A stretch of 64,000 bases of DNA from an uncultured Dongia sp. (lineage in GTDB: Bacteria; Pseudomonadota; Alphaproteobacteria; Dongiales; Dongiaceae): the NCBI RefSeq assembly GCF_936916975.1, contig NZ_CAKZGO010000004.1, forward strand, positions 310,001 to 374,000. Reading direction: 5' to 3'. The first letter of the stretch is position 1; each line of letters begins with the position of its first letter. Made by a program: the position numbers and the translations under genes. The notes under the pieces were generated by a model. It worked only from the letters and a program-made list of their open reading frames with translations. It did no database searches and was not told where the DNA came from. Shown here one piece after another: positions 34,975-43,407 of the stretch.

Positions 34975-36030
34975 TCAAAACTTCACCACGGCTCTGCCGA
35001 CGATTTCGTTACCTCTCATGAGGTCCAGAAATTCGTTGATCCGCTCGAAACCGATGGTCTTGATGGTGTGCTGGATCTTGCCCTCGGCGGCGAGGGCCAT
35101 GACTTCGCTGAGGTCCGCATTGTTGCCCCAAAAGGATCCATGAAACGTTTGCTCACCCGATACCCGCGGGAACAACGGGACGTCGATGCGATCGCCGACG
35201 AAACCAACATCGGCATAGTGTCCGCTGATCGCCAGCAGAGCAAAGCCCAGTTGCATCATCTCTGGCGCGCCCACGCAATCGATGATCGCATCGAGCTTGT
35301 CTTGGCCGGTAGCCTTCTTCAGTTCCTTGCCGATATCGGCTACAGACTTGCCCCTGACGTTGACGATGTGGTCGGCGCCGTACTTCTTCGCGACCGCAAG
35401 TTTGTCCGGATTGCGGGCGAACGCGACGATGGTCGCGCCGGCGCCGAGCAGCTTGGCATATTGGACCGCGTAGGCGCCGAGGCCGCCGACACCGAACACA
35501 CCGACCACTCGGTTCGGGCCGAGCCCGCCGGCATCTCGGATCTTTTTGAGGCCGCGATAGGGCGTCAACCCTGCATCGGTGAGTGGGGCGAGCTCCTCGA
35601 ACTTCAAGTGCTTCGCTACCTTGATCACGTAACGTGCCGGAACGGGAATATACTCCGCGAACCCGCCATAAGTACCGAAGCCAGGCCAGCGTACGTTAGG
35701 GCAGATGTGCGTATTGCCGACCTGGCAATGGCGACATACGCCGTCACCCCATCCGGGCGCGACCACCACATGGTCACCTTCCTGCAGGCTTGCGGCTTTT
35801 GGAACGACGCTGCCAATTTTCTCGATCGTGCCGGTGATCTCGTGACCCGGGATGACCGGCGGCGGGATATCGCCATAGTTCTGGAAAAATCCGTCGACCA
35901 GAAGCACGTCAGATCGGCACATCCCGCACGCCGCCACCTTGACCAGCACCTCGTCCGCCTGGATGTCAGGAACCGGCACGTCTTCAAGGACAAGCGGCTT
36001 GTTGTATTCGTGTATGCGCGCGGCTTTCAT
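34975..36030 (-). CDS. Zinc-dependent NAD(P)-alcohol dehydrogenase
   Basis: A 351-residue medium-chain dehydrogenase. Catalytic zinc ligands are the Cys of ACGMCRSD and His of PGHEITG. The Rossmann motif is GVFGVGGLGAYAVQYAKL. In the structural zinc loop (WGDGVCRHCQVGNTHIC) the first of the four usual cysteines is replaced by Asp, similar to the Glu found in Sulfolobus alcohol dehydrogenase. AAGGAG lies upstream of the ATG. Together with the DJ-1 and ABM genes downstream it suggests alcohol/aldehyde detoxification. Confidence 0.92.
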   Translation of the reverse strand: MKAARIHEYNKPLVLEDVPVPDIQADEVLVKVAACGMCRSDVLLVDGFFQNYGDIPPPVIPGHEITGTIEKIGSVVPKAASLQEGDHVVVAPGWGDGVCRHCQVGNTHICPNVRWPGFGTYGGFAEYIPVPARYVIKVAKHLKFEELAPLTDAGLTPYRGLKKIRDAGGLGPNRVVGVFGVGGLGAYAVQYAKLLGAGATIVAFARNPDKLAVAKKYGADHIVNVRGKSVADIGKELKKATGQDKLDAIIDCVGAPEMMQLGFALLAISGHYADVGFVGDRIDVPLFPRVSGEQTFHGSFWGNNADLSEVMALAAEGKIQHTIKTIGFERINEFLDLMRGNEIVGRAVVKF

Positions 36031-36462
36031 TTGCTTCTCCTTTCCTTGATAGTTCTGGCTTCATTGGCGGCCGCCACTGCTACCTCTGTCACGGTGATGT
36101 TCTGTTCAACCGTTCTCAGCCCACCCGTCTGGGCGGCCAGGTCTTCAAAAAGCGAGCAATTCTATTGCCGGATACTCGCCGCCGGCATGCCCGACTTTGC
36201 GTTCTCGCGTCGTGGCTCAGGGCTTACCTATCATCGGAAGCAGCATGTGGGTGGTTAAACGAGGTAAAAAGAGGATCAAAATTGCCTGGAAAGGCCGAGC
36301 CCAGCCGGGGCTTCGCCCCGCGGCTGTGGGCCAACAAGGAGCTACTCGTGATGCGGAACGGTTGTGAAATCCGTCACGGAGAGAGGGCGTGAGGAAGCGT
36401 GAGCCGATCAGGCGGCGGCACTGACGCTGGGATTTATTGTTTCGGCGAGAGCTGTTTCATGG
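36031..36462. other. Non-coding interval between the dehydrogenase and the large regulator
   Basis: This holds the ribosome-binding site and presumably the promoter of the dehydrogenase gene (minus strand). A GC hairpin (CAGCC-GGGGC-TTC-GCCCC-GCGGCTG) lies at 36302-36326 with no T-run; it may end the upstream regulator transcript. I see no convincing protein in either strand. Confidence 0.5.
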
Positions 36463-39324
36463 CTAGCCGGCAACGCTCGCCGCGTGCAGCAACTGCGAGG
36501 CGGTACGAAGATCCTGTGTATCAAAGCCTTCGCTGAACCCTCGATAGACGGGTTCGAGTAACGTGATAGCCTCGCCCGAGCGGCGCGTGTCGATATAATG
36601 CGCCGCAAGGTCGCTTGCGGCGCGCAGTTCGAACGACCTTGCTCCGATCGCATGTGCTTCACTCACTGCGTCCTTCCACATTCGTTCGGCCGCGGCGTGA
36701 TCTCCGGCCCGGTGATGAATGGCAGCATTCACCCGCATCAATTCGCAGCGACACCACCGCTCACCCTGTCGCTCCTGAAACTGGAACGCGAGGCCGATCG
36801 TATTGGCTGCCTCGTCCAGCATGCCCCGATGCAAAAGGACCCGGGCGAGGCCGGCGATATACATGCCGATGCGCAACAGATACCTACATTCGATCATGTG
36901 ATCGATCGCGTCTCTTACTTCGCGATAGGCCTCACCATCTCCCTTCAAGTAGCTGAGCGTGCCCGTGAAATAATGATGAACTGGGATCCAGCGGGGAATG
37001 ATTTCCCGCTCCATATTGCGTTGCATCAGCACGGAATAATGTTCGAGAAGGGCAATGTTCCCCGTCTCCAAGGCCAGCGGCAGCGCAGCCAGTCCCAACG
37101 CGTTAGATTGCGACAGCCAATGCCCAGCGCGCCCAGCCTGTTCGACGGCGTCGCGCGTGACGACGTCGGCATAGTCGGCGCGGCCGGTCATCCAGGCGAT
37201 GAAGGTGAGGTAGCATCGGATCGAAACGAAACGGATGACGTCCTGGCCTGCCATGGTTGCGCGCTTGCCGGCAAAGGAATGTTGCACCGCGAGCCGATCG
37301 AGAACCTGCCCGCTTTCGACAAACTCGCCTCGATGCGCTTTAGCCCAGGCCAGCGCGCGATCGCCTTCGGGGGCGGCCGACCAGTCCCGATGGTGCGCCG
37401 ACAATCTCTCGGACTTTTCCAAGTAGCCGATGGCCTCATCGATCTTGCCGACCTCCATTAGATAATATGCGAGACCCTGCAGGCCACGCTGTTCATATTC
37501 GAGGCTATGGGCGCGCTGTGCAAACCCGATAGCGTCGAGCCAGGCATCCTCAATTTCCTTTCGCATCTTCGAGTAGAACAGGCTCCAGGCCCGCGAGCAG
37601 GCAAGCTTGGCCTTGAGAAGATCATCGCACTGCACACCTTCTGCGAGCTTCAGTGCCACTTCCGTGCGTTGCTGGGCTTCGGAAAGGATCGAGGTCTCTG
37701 ACCAGAGCGGAATAGCCGCTACGGTCAGTTTGATGCCGAGTGCGATATCACCCTCAGCGCCGAACGCCCAAGCGAGCGCGGCGCGCAAGTCCGCGAGCCG
37801 GCTCACATAGCGCATCGTCCAATCGCCCGTTTCAAGCCAGTGCCACTCATCTTCCGATCTCTTGAAGAGATCGAGGACGCGCTGCGCATGATATTTGAGG
37901 ATCAAGGCGTCGGCCTTATCGGTGCGCCGTTTCTCGGCAGCATAATGTCGGGTGCTGTCGAGTTGTCGGTAGCGCAGCCCAGGCCCATTGACTTCCGCGC
38001 TCAGCAGCGATTTTGCAACGAGGCCGCCAAGACCGGTGACGACATCAATGGGATCCAAACCTACCGCTCCGGCGATGTGAACGGCATCCTCCAGCTCGAA
38101 GGAATCGGCAAAGGCTGACACCAGGCGGAAGATGGTCGCCTCTCTCTGTGGAAGAAGTCGGTAGCTCCAGTCTATCGTTGCAAGCAGTGTTTCATGACGT
38201 GGCGCTACGCCGTGAGGACGAGGATTGGAGAAGCTGGTGTGCCGATCGAACATCGCCAACAGCTCTAAAGGCGAATAGTTCTCTAGCTGCGCCGCCATCA
38301 GTTCTATCGCCAGCGGCAATCCGTCCACCGCGCGGCAGATCGACACGACCGCGTCGCAATCGGCATCGCTGATTTGATATCCTGCCCATTCCAACGCCCG
38401 AGACGCGAACAACTCCACGGTCGGGAACGAGATAGCGCGTTGCAAGGACAAACCCGGTTCGTCGTCAGGAACGGCAAGCGGTCCGATCCTGATCAAAAAT
38501 TCCATATCGAAACTCAGTGGCTCGCGGCTTGTCGCCAGGACCTTCGACAATCCCTTTTTTGATGCCAAGCTGCGCGCAAAAATTTTTACGGCGGGCAGCA
38601 CATGCTCGCAGTTGTCCAGAATGATGAGCATCCGGCGCGAAAGCAGATAGTCGAGTATGGCGGTGAAACTGTCGTCGGGATTGCCCCGAATACCGAGCGC
38701 GGTCACGAGCACGACTGGAAGTAGAATCGGGTCGTCTATGGTAGCCAGATCCACGAGGCAAAGGCCGTCGAGACATACGTCGGCATAGGCACGGGCTGCG
38801 GTAATGGCCACGGTTGTCTTGCCGATGCCGCCCGCGCCCACCAACGTCACATGTTGTTCGCGGTGCAACGCCGTCAGCACGTTGGCAAGCTCCGCCTCCC
38901 GGCCCACGATATGACCCAGCGGCGGCAAATGCCCCGAGTCGGGGTTTTCCGCAAAGGTGTCGCCTTCCTCCAACGCCCCGATTCCGGCGTGCACCGGCGC
39001 GATGAACCGATACCCGCGGCCCACGACCGTCGTGAGATAGCTTGGGTTCAACTTGGCGTCGCCCAGCAGGCGCCGCAGATTGGACATGTTGACCTTGAGG
39101 TTGCTCTCGTGGACAAAGATCCCAGGCCAGGCAGCGGCCATCAGTTCCTCTTTGCTAACGAGTTCGCCACCGCGTTGCACGAGCAATCGCAGCAGTTCGA
39201 AGACTCGACCACCGAGTTTTATGGGGTGGTTTTCGAGAAGAAGGAGTTGTCGGCTCGGAATTAGCCGGTACGGTCCAAAGCTGAATACAAGCTCCGTTTT
39301 TGGGCGCTGTGCAGCCTCGTCCAT
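36463..39324 (-). CDS. Winged-helix/STAND ATPase transcriptional regulator (COG3903-type)
   Basis: About 953 residues from the ATG at 39324, which has AAGGAGG 7 bases upstream; an upstream in-frame start at 39435 lacks this. Residues about 10-110 form an OmpR/PhoB-type winged helix (LGGRVFELLRLLVQRGGELV, then NLKVNMSNLRRLLGD and VVGRGYRFIAPV). A STAND-type NTPase follows with Walker A GAGGIGKTTVAI, Walker B MLIILDNCEHV and LATSREPL. The C-terminal 450 residues are helical, TPR-like repeats. Such proteins are ligand-gated activators. It lies upstream of, and on the same strand as, the dehydrogenase, DJ-1 and ABM genes, so it probably controls them. Confidence 0.88.
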   Translation of the reverse strand: MDEAAQRPKTELVFSFGPYRLIPSRQLLLLENHPIKLGGRVFELLRLLVQRGGELVSKEELMAAAWPGIFVHESNLKVNMSNLRRLLGDAKLNPSYLTTVVGRGYRFIAPVHAGIGALEEGDTFAENPDSGHLPPLGHIVGREAELANVLTALHREQHVTLVGAGGIGKTTVAITAARAYADVCLDGLCLVDLATIDDPILLPVVLVTALGIRGNPDDSFTAILDYLLSRRMLIILDNCEHVLPAVKIFARSLASKKGLSKVLATSREPLSFDMEFLIRIGPLAVPDDEPGLSLQRAISFPTVELFASRALEWAGYQISDADCDAVVSICRAVDGLPLAIELMAAQLENYSPLELLAMFDRHTSFSNPRPHGVAPRHETLLATIDWSYRLLPQREATIFRLVSAFADSFELEDAVHIAGAVGLDPIDVVTGLGGLVAKSLLSAEVNGPGLRYRQLDSTRHYAAEKRRTDKADALILKYHAQRVLDLFKRSEDEWHWLETGDWTMRYVSRLADLRAALAWAFGAEGDIALGIKLTVAAIPLWSETSILSEAQQRTEVALKLAEGVQCDDLLKAKLACSRAWSLFYSKMRKEIEDAWLDAIGFAQRAHSLEYEQRGLQGLAYYLMEVGKIDEAIGYLEKSERLSAHHRDWSAAPEGDRALAWAKAHRGEFVESGQVLDRLAVQHSFAGKRATMAGQDVIRFVSIRCYLTFIAWMTGRADYADVVTRDAVEQAGRAGHWLSQSNALGLAALPLALETGNIALLEHYSVLMQRNMEREIIPRWIPVHHYFTGTLSYLKGDGEAYREVRDAIDHMIECRYLLRIGMYIAGLARVLLHRGMLDEAANTIGLAFQFQERQGERWCRCELMRVNAAIHHRAGDHAAAERMWKDAVSEAHAIGARSFELRAASDLAAHYIDTRRSGEAITLLEPVYRGFSEGFDTQDLRTASQLLHAASVAG

Positions 39325-39701
39325 GATGCAGCCTCCTTGCAACCCGATCGGCCCTACGATCATGGTCCGGCGGACCGCGATCAGCATCGCCAGAGTATCA
39401 ACCGTCGGCGACAGTTTGAACGCGCAAATCGGCACGATTTAGAACTGGTGAGGACGTTTGCGTGACTCCCTTGCCAGCCCGGCTTGCTCAGGCTGTTGGG
39501 AAGGCCGCACATTGCTGATGCCCATCTCGGAACGGCATCATACCTCCGTTGTGGCCGATAGATGGCGAAGGTAGCGTTTTCGGAAACGCCGAAATTTACC
39601 GATGAAGCCAGTAGCCCGCTTTCTGCGACGGTACAGCTGACGGTAGTCTTTAAGAGACAAGGTGCATACGCAAGCAAATTCAATATATTAGCTGTGGCGC
39701 G
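39325..39701. other. Non-coding interval upstream of the large regulator
   Basis: An AT-richer stretch with the regulator's promoter region. Short open frames are present on both strands, but none shows a ribosome-binding site or a recognisable domain. If the segment is an island, this is where an integrase would be expected, and none is visible. Confidence 0.5.
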
Positions 39702-39723
39702 AATGATCGAGTGGGAGTGGGGG
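39702..39723 (+). repeat. Distal copy of the guaA 3'-end repeat, candidate attachment site
   Basis: Differs from 33621-33642 by two transitions (C to T at position 3 and A to G at position 19). The second change destroys the stop codon, consistent with a copy that no longer needs to encode the guaA end. The sequence right after it is the promoter of an ArsR/SRPBCC operon with normal host composition. Confidence 0.65.
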
Positions 39724-39757
39724 CGCAGGCCCTCTCCTGAGCGCGAACCCCATCCCT

Positions 39758-39800
39758 AATACTTAGCTCTTGCACTAAGTATTGGCACCATGATACTTAG
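39758..39800. promoter_or_regulatory. ArsR-type operator with three half-sites
   Basis: AATACTTAG (39758-39766) and CTAAGTATT (39775-39783) form a perfect 9-bp inverted repeat with an 8-base spacer. A third ATACTTAG half-site follows at 39793-39800. It lies immediately upstream of, and up to 5 bases from, the ArsR-type regulator start, as expected for autoregulation. Confidence 0.75.
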
Positions 39801-39804
39801 CCTT

Positions 39805-40179
39805 ATGGAACAGTATTCGGAACGGCTGAACGACATTTTCCAGGCCCTGGCGGACCCGACGCGGCGCGCGGTGCTGGGTCGCTTGCGGCGGGGCCCGGCC
39901 AGCATCGGCGAATTGGCGGAGCCTTTCGCGATCACGCTGCCCTCCTTCATGAAGCATATCCATCTGCTGGAGGAGAGCGGCTGGATTACGTCGCGCAAGG
40001 AAGGTCGCGTGCGGACCTGCGTCATCCAGAAGAAGGCGCTGGCGGCGGCGGATGCGTGGTTGGCGACGCAGCGGGCGGTGTGGGAAGCGCGCACCGACCG
40101 GCTTGAGCAATTCGTTGCGGGTGGCGGCAAACCCGCGGGCGCCGGCAGGACGGCGCGCAAGAAGGAGACACGCACATGA
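39805..40179 (+). CDS. ArsR-family winged-helix repressor
   Basis: A 124-residue regulator from the ATG at 39805. The ATG at 39790 lies between operator half-sites and gives five extra residues, so I think it less likely. It has the standard opening LNDIFQALADPTRRAVLGRL, recognition region ITLPSFMKHIHLLEESGWI and wing GRVRTCVIQ. A basic tail ends the protein. No metal-binding Cys pair is present, so it is of the SdpR-like, non-metal type. It is coupled to the SRPBCC gene by ATGA. Confidence 0.9.
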   Translation: MEQYSERLNDIFQALADPTRRAVLGRLRRGPASIGELAEPFAITLPSFMKHIHLLEESGWITSRKEGRVRTCVIQKKALAAADAWLATQRAVWEARTDRLEQFVAGGGKPAGAGRTARKKETRT

Positions 40180-40652
40180 ACAAGCTGGCAAAATCCAACC
40201 TCGACCTCGACATGTCGCGCGTGATCAAGGCACCGCGCGTGGTCGTCTGGGATGCCTGGCGCGATCCCGCGAAGCTGGCACAGTGGTGGATCCCGGCCCC
40301 GCTCACCTGCCGCATCATCACACTGGACCTGCGGCCGGGCGGCGGCTTCGTGACCGAGATGAGCGAGGATGGCAGCACCTTCACGCCGCATATGAATGCC
40401 TGCTTCCTGAGCATCGAGGACGGGACCAAGATCGTCTTCACCAACGCGCTCATGGGTGGCTGGCGCCCGGCCGCGGGATATTACCCTTGCGCGCTCACCG
40501 CCATCATCACCTTGCGCGACCATCCGCAGGGCACCGAATATGTGGCGCATGTCATGCACAAGAACGCCGCCGACCGCGACCAGCACGCGGAGATGGGCTT
40601 CCTGGATGGCTGGGGCACGGTGGTTGCACAGCTGGCCAAGCTGGTCGAGTGA
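40176..40652 (+). CDS. SRPBCC (AHSA1-type) domain protein
   Basis: A 158-residue START-like ligand-binding protein. It opens with DLDMSRVIKAPRVVVWDAWRDP and LAQWWIPAP, the CalC/AHSA1 pattern, then has DLRPGGGFVTEM. HAEMGFLDGWGTVVAQLAKL is the usual C-terminal helix. It is translated from the ATGA overlap with the ArsR gene. ArsR+AHSA1 pairs are common in proteobacteria; the ligand is not known. A second pair of this kind lies at 50815-51635. Confidence 0.88.
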   Translation: MNKLAKSNLDLDMSRVIKAPRVVVWDAWRDPAKLAQWWIPAPLTCRIITLDLRPGGGFVTEMSEDGSTFTPHMNACFLSIEDGTKIVFTNALMGGWRPAAGYYPCALTAIITLRDHPQGTEYVAHVMHKNAADRDQHAEMGFLDGWGTVVAQLAKLVE

Positions 40653-40676
40653 CGGCGGTAAGAGTGTGTCGCGCTA

Positions 40677-41753
40677 TTATGGGGAGATCGCGACCTTTAG
40701 GACACCATCGCGCTGATGGGCGAACAGGTCGTAGGCCTCTTCGATCTGATCGAGCTTGAAGCGGTGGGTGACGAGCGGGCGCGTATCGAGGCGGCTTGAT
40801 GCGATCACTTCCATCAGGCGACGCATGCGTTCCTTGCCCCCCGGGCACAAGGTCGTGACGATGGTGTGGTCGCCGAGCCCCGCGAGGAAGGGGCCGAGCG
40901 GAATCTTGAGATCGGTCGAATAGACGCCGAGGGAGGAAAGTGTTCCACCCGGCCGCAGCACGCGCAGCGCCGCCTCGAAGGTCTCCTGCCGCCCCAAAGC
41001 CTCGATCGCCACATCGACCCCGCGGCCGTCTGTGAGGCGCATGATCTCCTCGACCGGATCGACCTTGGTGAAGTCGACGACGTGGTCGGCACCCATTTTA
41101 CGCGCGATCGCCATGCGCGACGGCACGGAATCGACACCGATGATGGTGGTCGCACCCATCAGCCGCGCGCCGGCCGTCGCACAGAGGCCGATCGGCCCCT
41201 GCGCAAAGACGGCGACCGTATCGCCGATCTTGACGTGGCCGCTTTCAGCCCCGGAAAAACCGGTCGACATGATATCGGGGCACATCAGCACCTGCTCGTC
41301 CGTGAGCGTGTCGGGGATCGCGGCGAGATTGGCCATCGCATCCGGTACAAGCAGATATTCCGCTTGCGCACCGTCGATCGTGTTGCCGAACCGCCAGCCG
41401 CCCATCGGCTTGAAGCCATGCTTGGTCCTTGCGCCATCCTGGGAATGACAGCCGCAGAGACAGGCGGCACTATAACCGCTTGGCGTGATCGCACCAGCAA
41501 TGACCCGCTGGCCCTCGCGAAAGCCCGCGACCGAAGACCCGAGCTTCTCGATCACGCCGACAGGCTCATGGCCGATGGTGAGGCCGCGTGCGACTGGATA
41601 CTCGCCCTTCAGGATATGCACGTCCGTGCCGCAGATCGTCGTCGTCGTGATGCGGATCAGGGCATCGAGCGGGCCGACATCCGGAACCGGCTTGTCGTCG
41701 AGGACAATACGGTTGGCTTCGACGAAGATGGCTGCTTTCATCTTTTGGACCAT
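40677..41753 (-). CDS. Zinc-dependent NAD(P)-alcohol dehydrogenase (isopropanol dehydrogenase-like)
   Basis: A 358-residue medium-chain dehydrogenase starting at the ATG at 41753 with GGGAG 5 bases upstream. Catalytic ligands are Cys in TTTICGTDVHILKG and His-Glu in IGHEPVGVIEKLG. The cofactor loop is VFAQGPIGLCATAGARLMG, followed by IGVDSVPSRMAIARKMGADHVVDF in pieces. The structural zinc lobe lacks the regular four-Cys spacing. This resembles the short-chain secondary alcohol/threonine dehydrogenase-like group. The genuine substrate is unknown. It converges on the SRPBCC gene. Confidence 0.9.
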   Translation of the reverse strand: MVQKMKAAIFVEANRIVLDDKPVPDVGPLDALIRITTTTICGTDVHILKGEYPVARGLTIGHEPVGVIEKLGSSVAGFREGQRVIAGAITPSGYSAACLCGCHSQDGARTKHGFKPMGGWRFGNTIDGAQAEYLLVPDAMANLAAIPDTLTDEQVLMCPDIMSTGFSGAESGHVKIGDTVAVFAQGPIGLCATAGARLMGATTIIGVDSVPSRMAIARKMGADHVVDFTKVDPVEEIMRLTDGRGVDVAIEALGRQETFEAALRVLRPGGTLSSLGVYSTDLKIPLGPFLAGLGDHTIVTTLCPGGKERMRRLMEVIASSRLDTRPLVTHRFKLDQIEEAYDLFAHQRDGVLKVAISP

Positions 41754-41837
41754 GATTTCTCCCGAGCATCGATCAATGGATTAAGCCTATCCGCCGAAAT
41801 GCGGTCGCGGCTTGATCGAGATCAACTCAGGTGAGAG

Positions 41838-43268
41838 TCATCGGTTCCGCTTTCGCGAAGCCGCGATTGCTAGGGCCAGGGCGACCAGCGCCGTCGCCAC
41901 GGCAAAGGTGACGCGCATGCCGGTCGCGACCGCGTGCGGATCCGCGGTCGTGATGTCGGCGACGCCTGAGCCGAAGGCGAACACGGCACCCATCAGCGAA
42001 GCGCCGGTGATGAGGCCGAGATTGCGCGAGAGGCTCAGGATGCCTGAGATGACGCCGCGCTGATCCGCCGGCACATCCTTCATGACGGCGGTGTTGTTGG
42101 CGGCCTGAAACAGCTGATAGCCGGGGGTGAGCACGGCGATGGCAGCGATATAGCCCATGATGCCGAACTCAGCCGGAATGACAGCGAGGCCCGCTGACCC
42201 GGTCGCCATCAAGATCAGTCCCACGATGACGGTGGCGGTGGCACCTAGACGATCGACCAAGCGACCCGCGACGACACCGCTGAATGCGGAGATGATCGGG
42301 CCGCTCGACATGACGAGGCCCACCAGCGTTGCGTCGAGGCCCAGCGACCTTGCGAGATAGAAGGGGCCGACCACCAGTGTCGCCATCATCACGGTCGAGA
42401 CGAGCGCGTTCATGGCGAGGCTGGCACTCAAACCCATATTGCGGAAGACGCCCAAGTGGATCAGGGGCGATGCCACCCGCGCTTGGCTGAACACAAAGAG
42501 GCCGATACCGAGGGCGGCAACGATCAGCAGGCCGAGGTTGAGCGGGCCGAAACTGCCCCGCCCCATCGTCATGGCCAGCGCATAGGCGGCAAGGGTGAGT
42601 GCCAGCAGCAGCGTGCCCAGATGATCGAAGCGCGCCGGCTTCTTCTGCGCCTCCCGGCTGTCGGCGGGCAGATGACGCCATGCCAGCACGAAGGTGAGGA
42701 TACCCAGCGGCGCGTTGACGAGGAAGAGTGCCTGCCAATCGAATCCGGCAATGAGGACGCCGCCCAGGGATGGCCCGAGCGCCGTGCCGATGGCGGACAT
42801 TGTGCCGAGCAGCCCCATGGCGCTGCCGGTCTTCGCCTTGGGCACCGTCTCGCCGACAAAGGCGATGGTGAGCGCCATCATGATGGCGGCACCCAGGCCC
42901 TGCACGCCGCGTGCGGCAATCAGCAGGCCGAGTGTCGGCGCGGCGGCGCAGAGGATCGAGGCCAGCGTGAAGAGACTGATGCCCACCAGCAGCAGGCGCC
43001 TGCGGCCGATCAGATCGCCCAGCCGTCCCACGCTGACGATGAGGGTGGTGATGGCGAGGAGATAGGCCAGCACGACCCATTGCACGTCCTGGAAACTGGC
43101 GCCGAAGGCTTGGGCCAAAGTCGGCAGGCCGACATTGGCGATGCTGGTGCCGAGCGCGGAGAGCAGCATGGAGAGCGACAGGCTTGCCAGCGCCCAACGC
43201 ATCGAGGACGGCTGCGCCGGGCTCACCGCGATGGCCGCCTCTGGTCCTGCAAGAATGGGTTTCAACAT
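41838..43268 (-). CDS. MFS drug/proton antiporter (EmrB/QacA, 14-helix type)
   Basis: A 476-residue transporter from the ATG at 43268 (a TTG at 43283 is possible). About 14 hydrophobic segments. Motif A-like VGRLGDLIGRRRLLLVG lies between helices 2 and 3, and RGVQGLGAAIMMALTIAFV is motif B. Motif C-like GTALGPSLGGVLIAGFDW marks a drug exporter. It is divergently arranged with a LysR regulator that probably controls it. The substrate is unknown. Confidence 0.9.
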   Translation of the reverse strand: MLKPILAGPEAAIAVSPAQPSSMRWALASLSLSMLLSALGTSIANVGLPTLAQAFGASFQDVQWVVLAYLLAITTLIVSVGRLGDLIGRRRLLLVGISLFTLASILCAAAPTLGLLIAARGVQGLGAAIMMALTIAFVGETVPKAKTGSAMGLLGTMSAIGTALGPSLGGVLIAGFDWQALFLVNAPLGILTFVLAWRHLPADSREAQKKPARFDHLGTLLLALTLAAYALAMTMGRGSFGPLNLGLLIVAALGIGLFVFSQARVASPLIHLGVFRNMGLSASLAMNALVSTVMMATLVVGPFYLARSLGLDATLVGLVMSSGPIISAFSGVVAGRLVDRLGATATVIVGLILMATGSAGLAVIPAEFGIMGYIAAIAVLTPGYQLFQAANNTAVMKDVPADQRGVISGILSLSRNLGLITGASLMGAVFAFGSGVADITTADPHAVATGMRVTFAVATALVALALAIAASRKRNR

Positions 43269-43347
43269 GAACTCCGTGATCAAACCGCTCCCGAAACGGA
43301 GCTGCCGGAAATCTAAGCCTTTGCCGGATAGGGCGGAAGGCGCAGCA

Positions 43348-43368
43348 TTTGCACTCTATTCGTGCGTT
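43348..43368. promoter_or_regulatory. LysR-box-like inverted repeat between the MFS and LysR genes
   Basis: GCAC (43351-43354) and GTGC (43362-43365) flank seven bases in an AT-richer setting, in the 139-base divergent region, fitting a T-N11-A type site. Support is positional only. Confidence 0.35.
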
Positions 43369-43407
43369 TGACGCCACATATGGCCCGAACTGTGCTAGGC
43401 TCGCGCC

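Noticed and set aside
34873-36258. Plus-strand open frame over the alcohol dehydrogenase
   Set aside because: The minus strand has complete zinc dehydrogenase motifs and a good ribosome-binding site.
39381-39683. Short minus-strand open frame near the distal repeat as an integrase remnant
   Set aside because: The translation shows none of the tyrosine-recombinase Arg-His-Arg-Tyr motifs.
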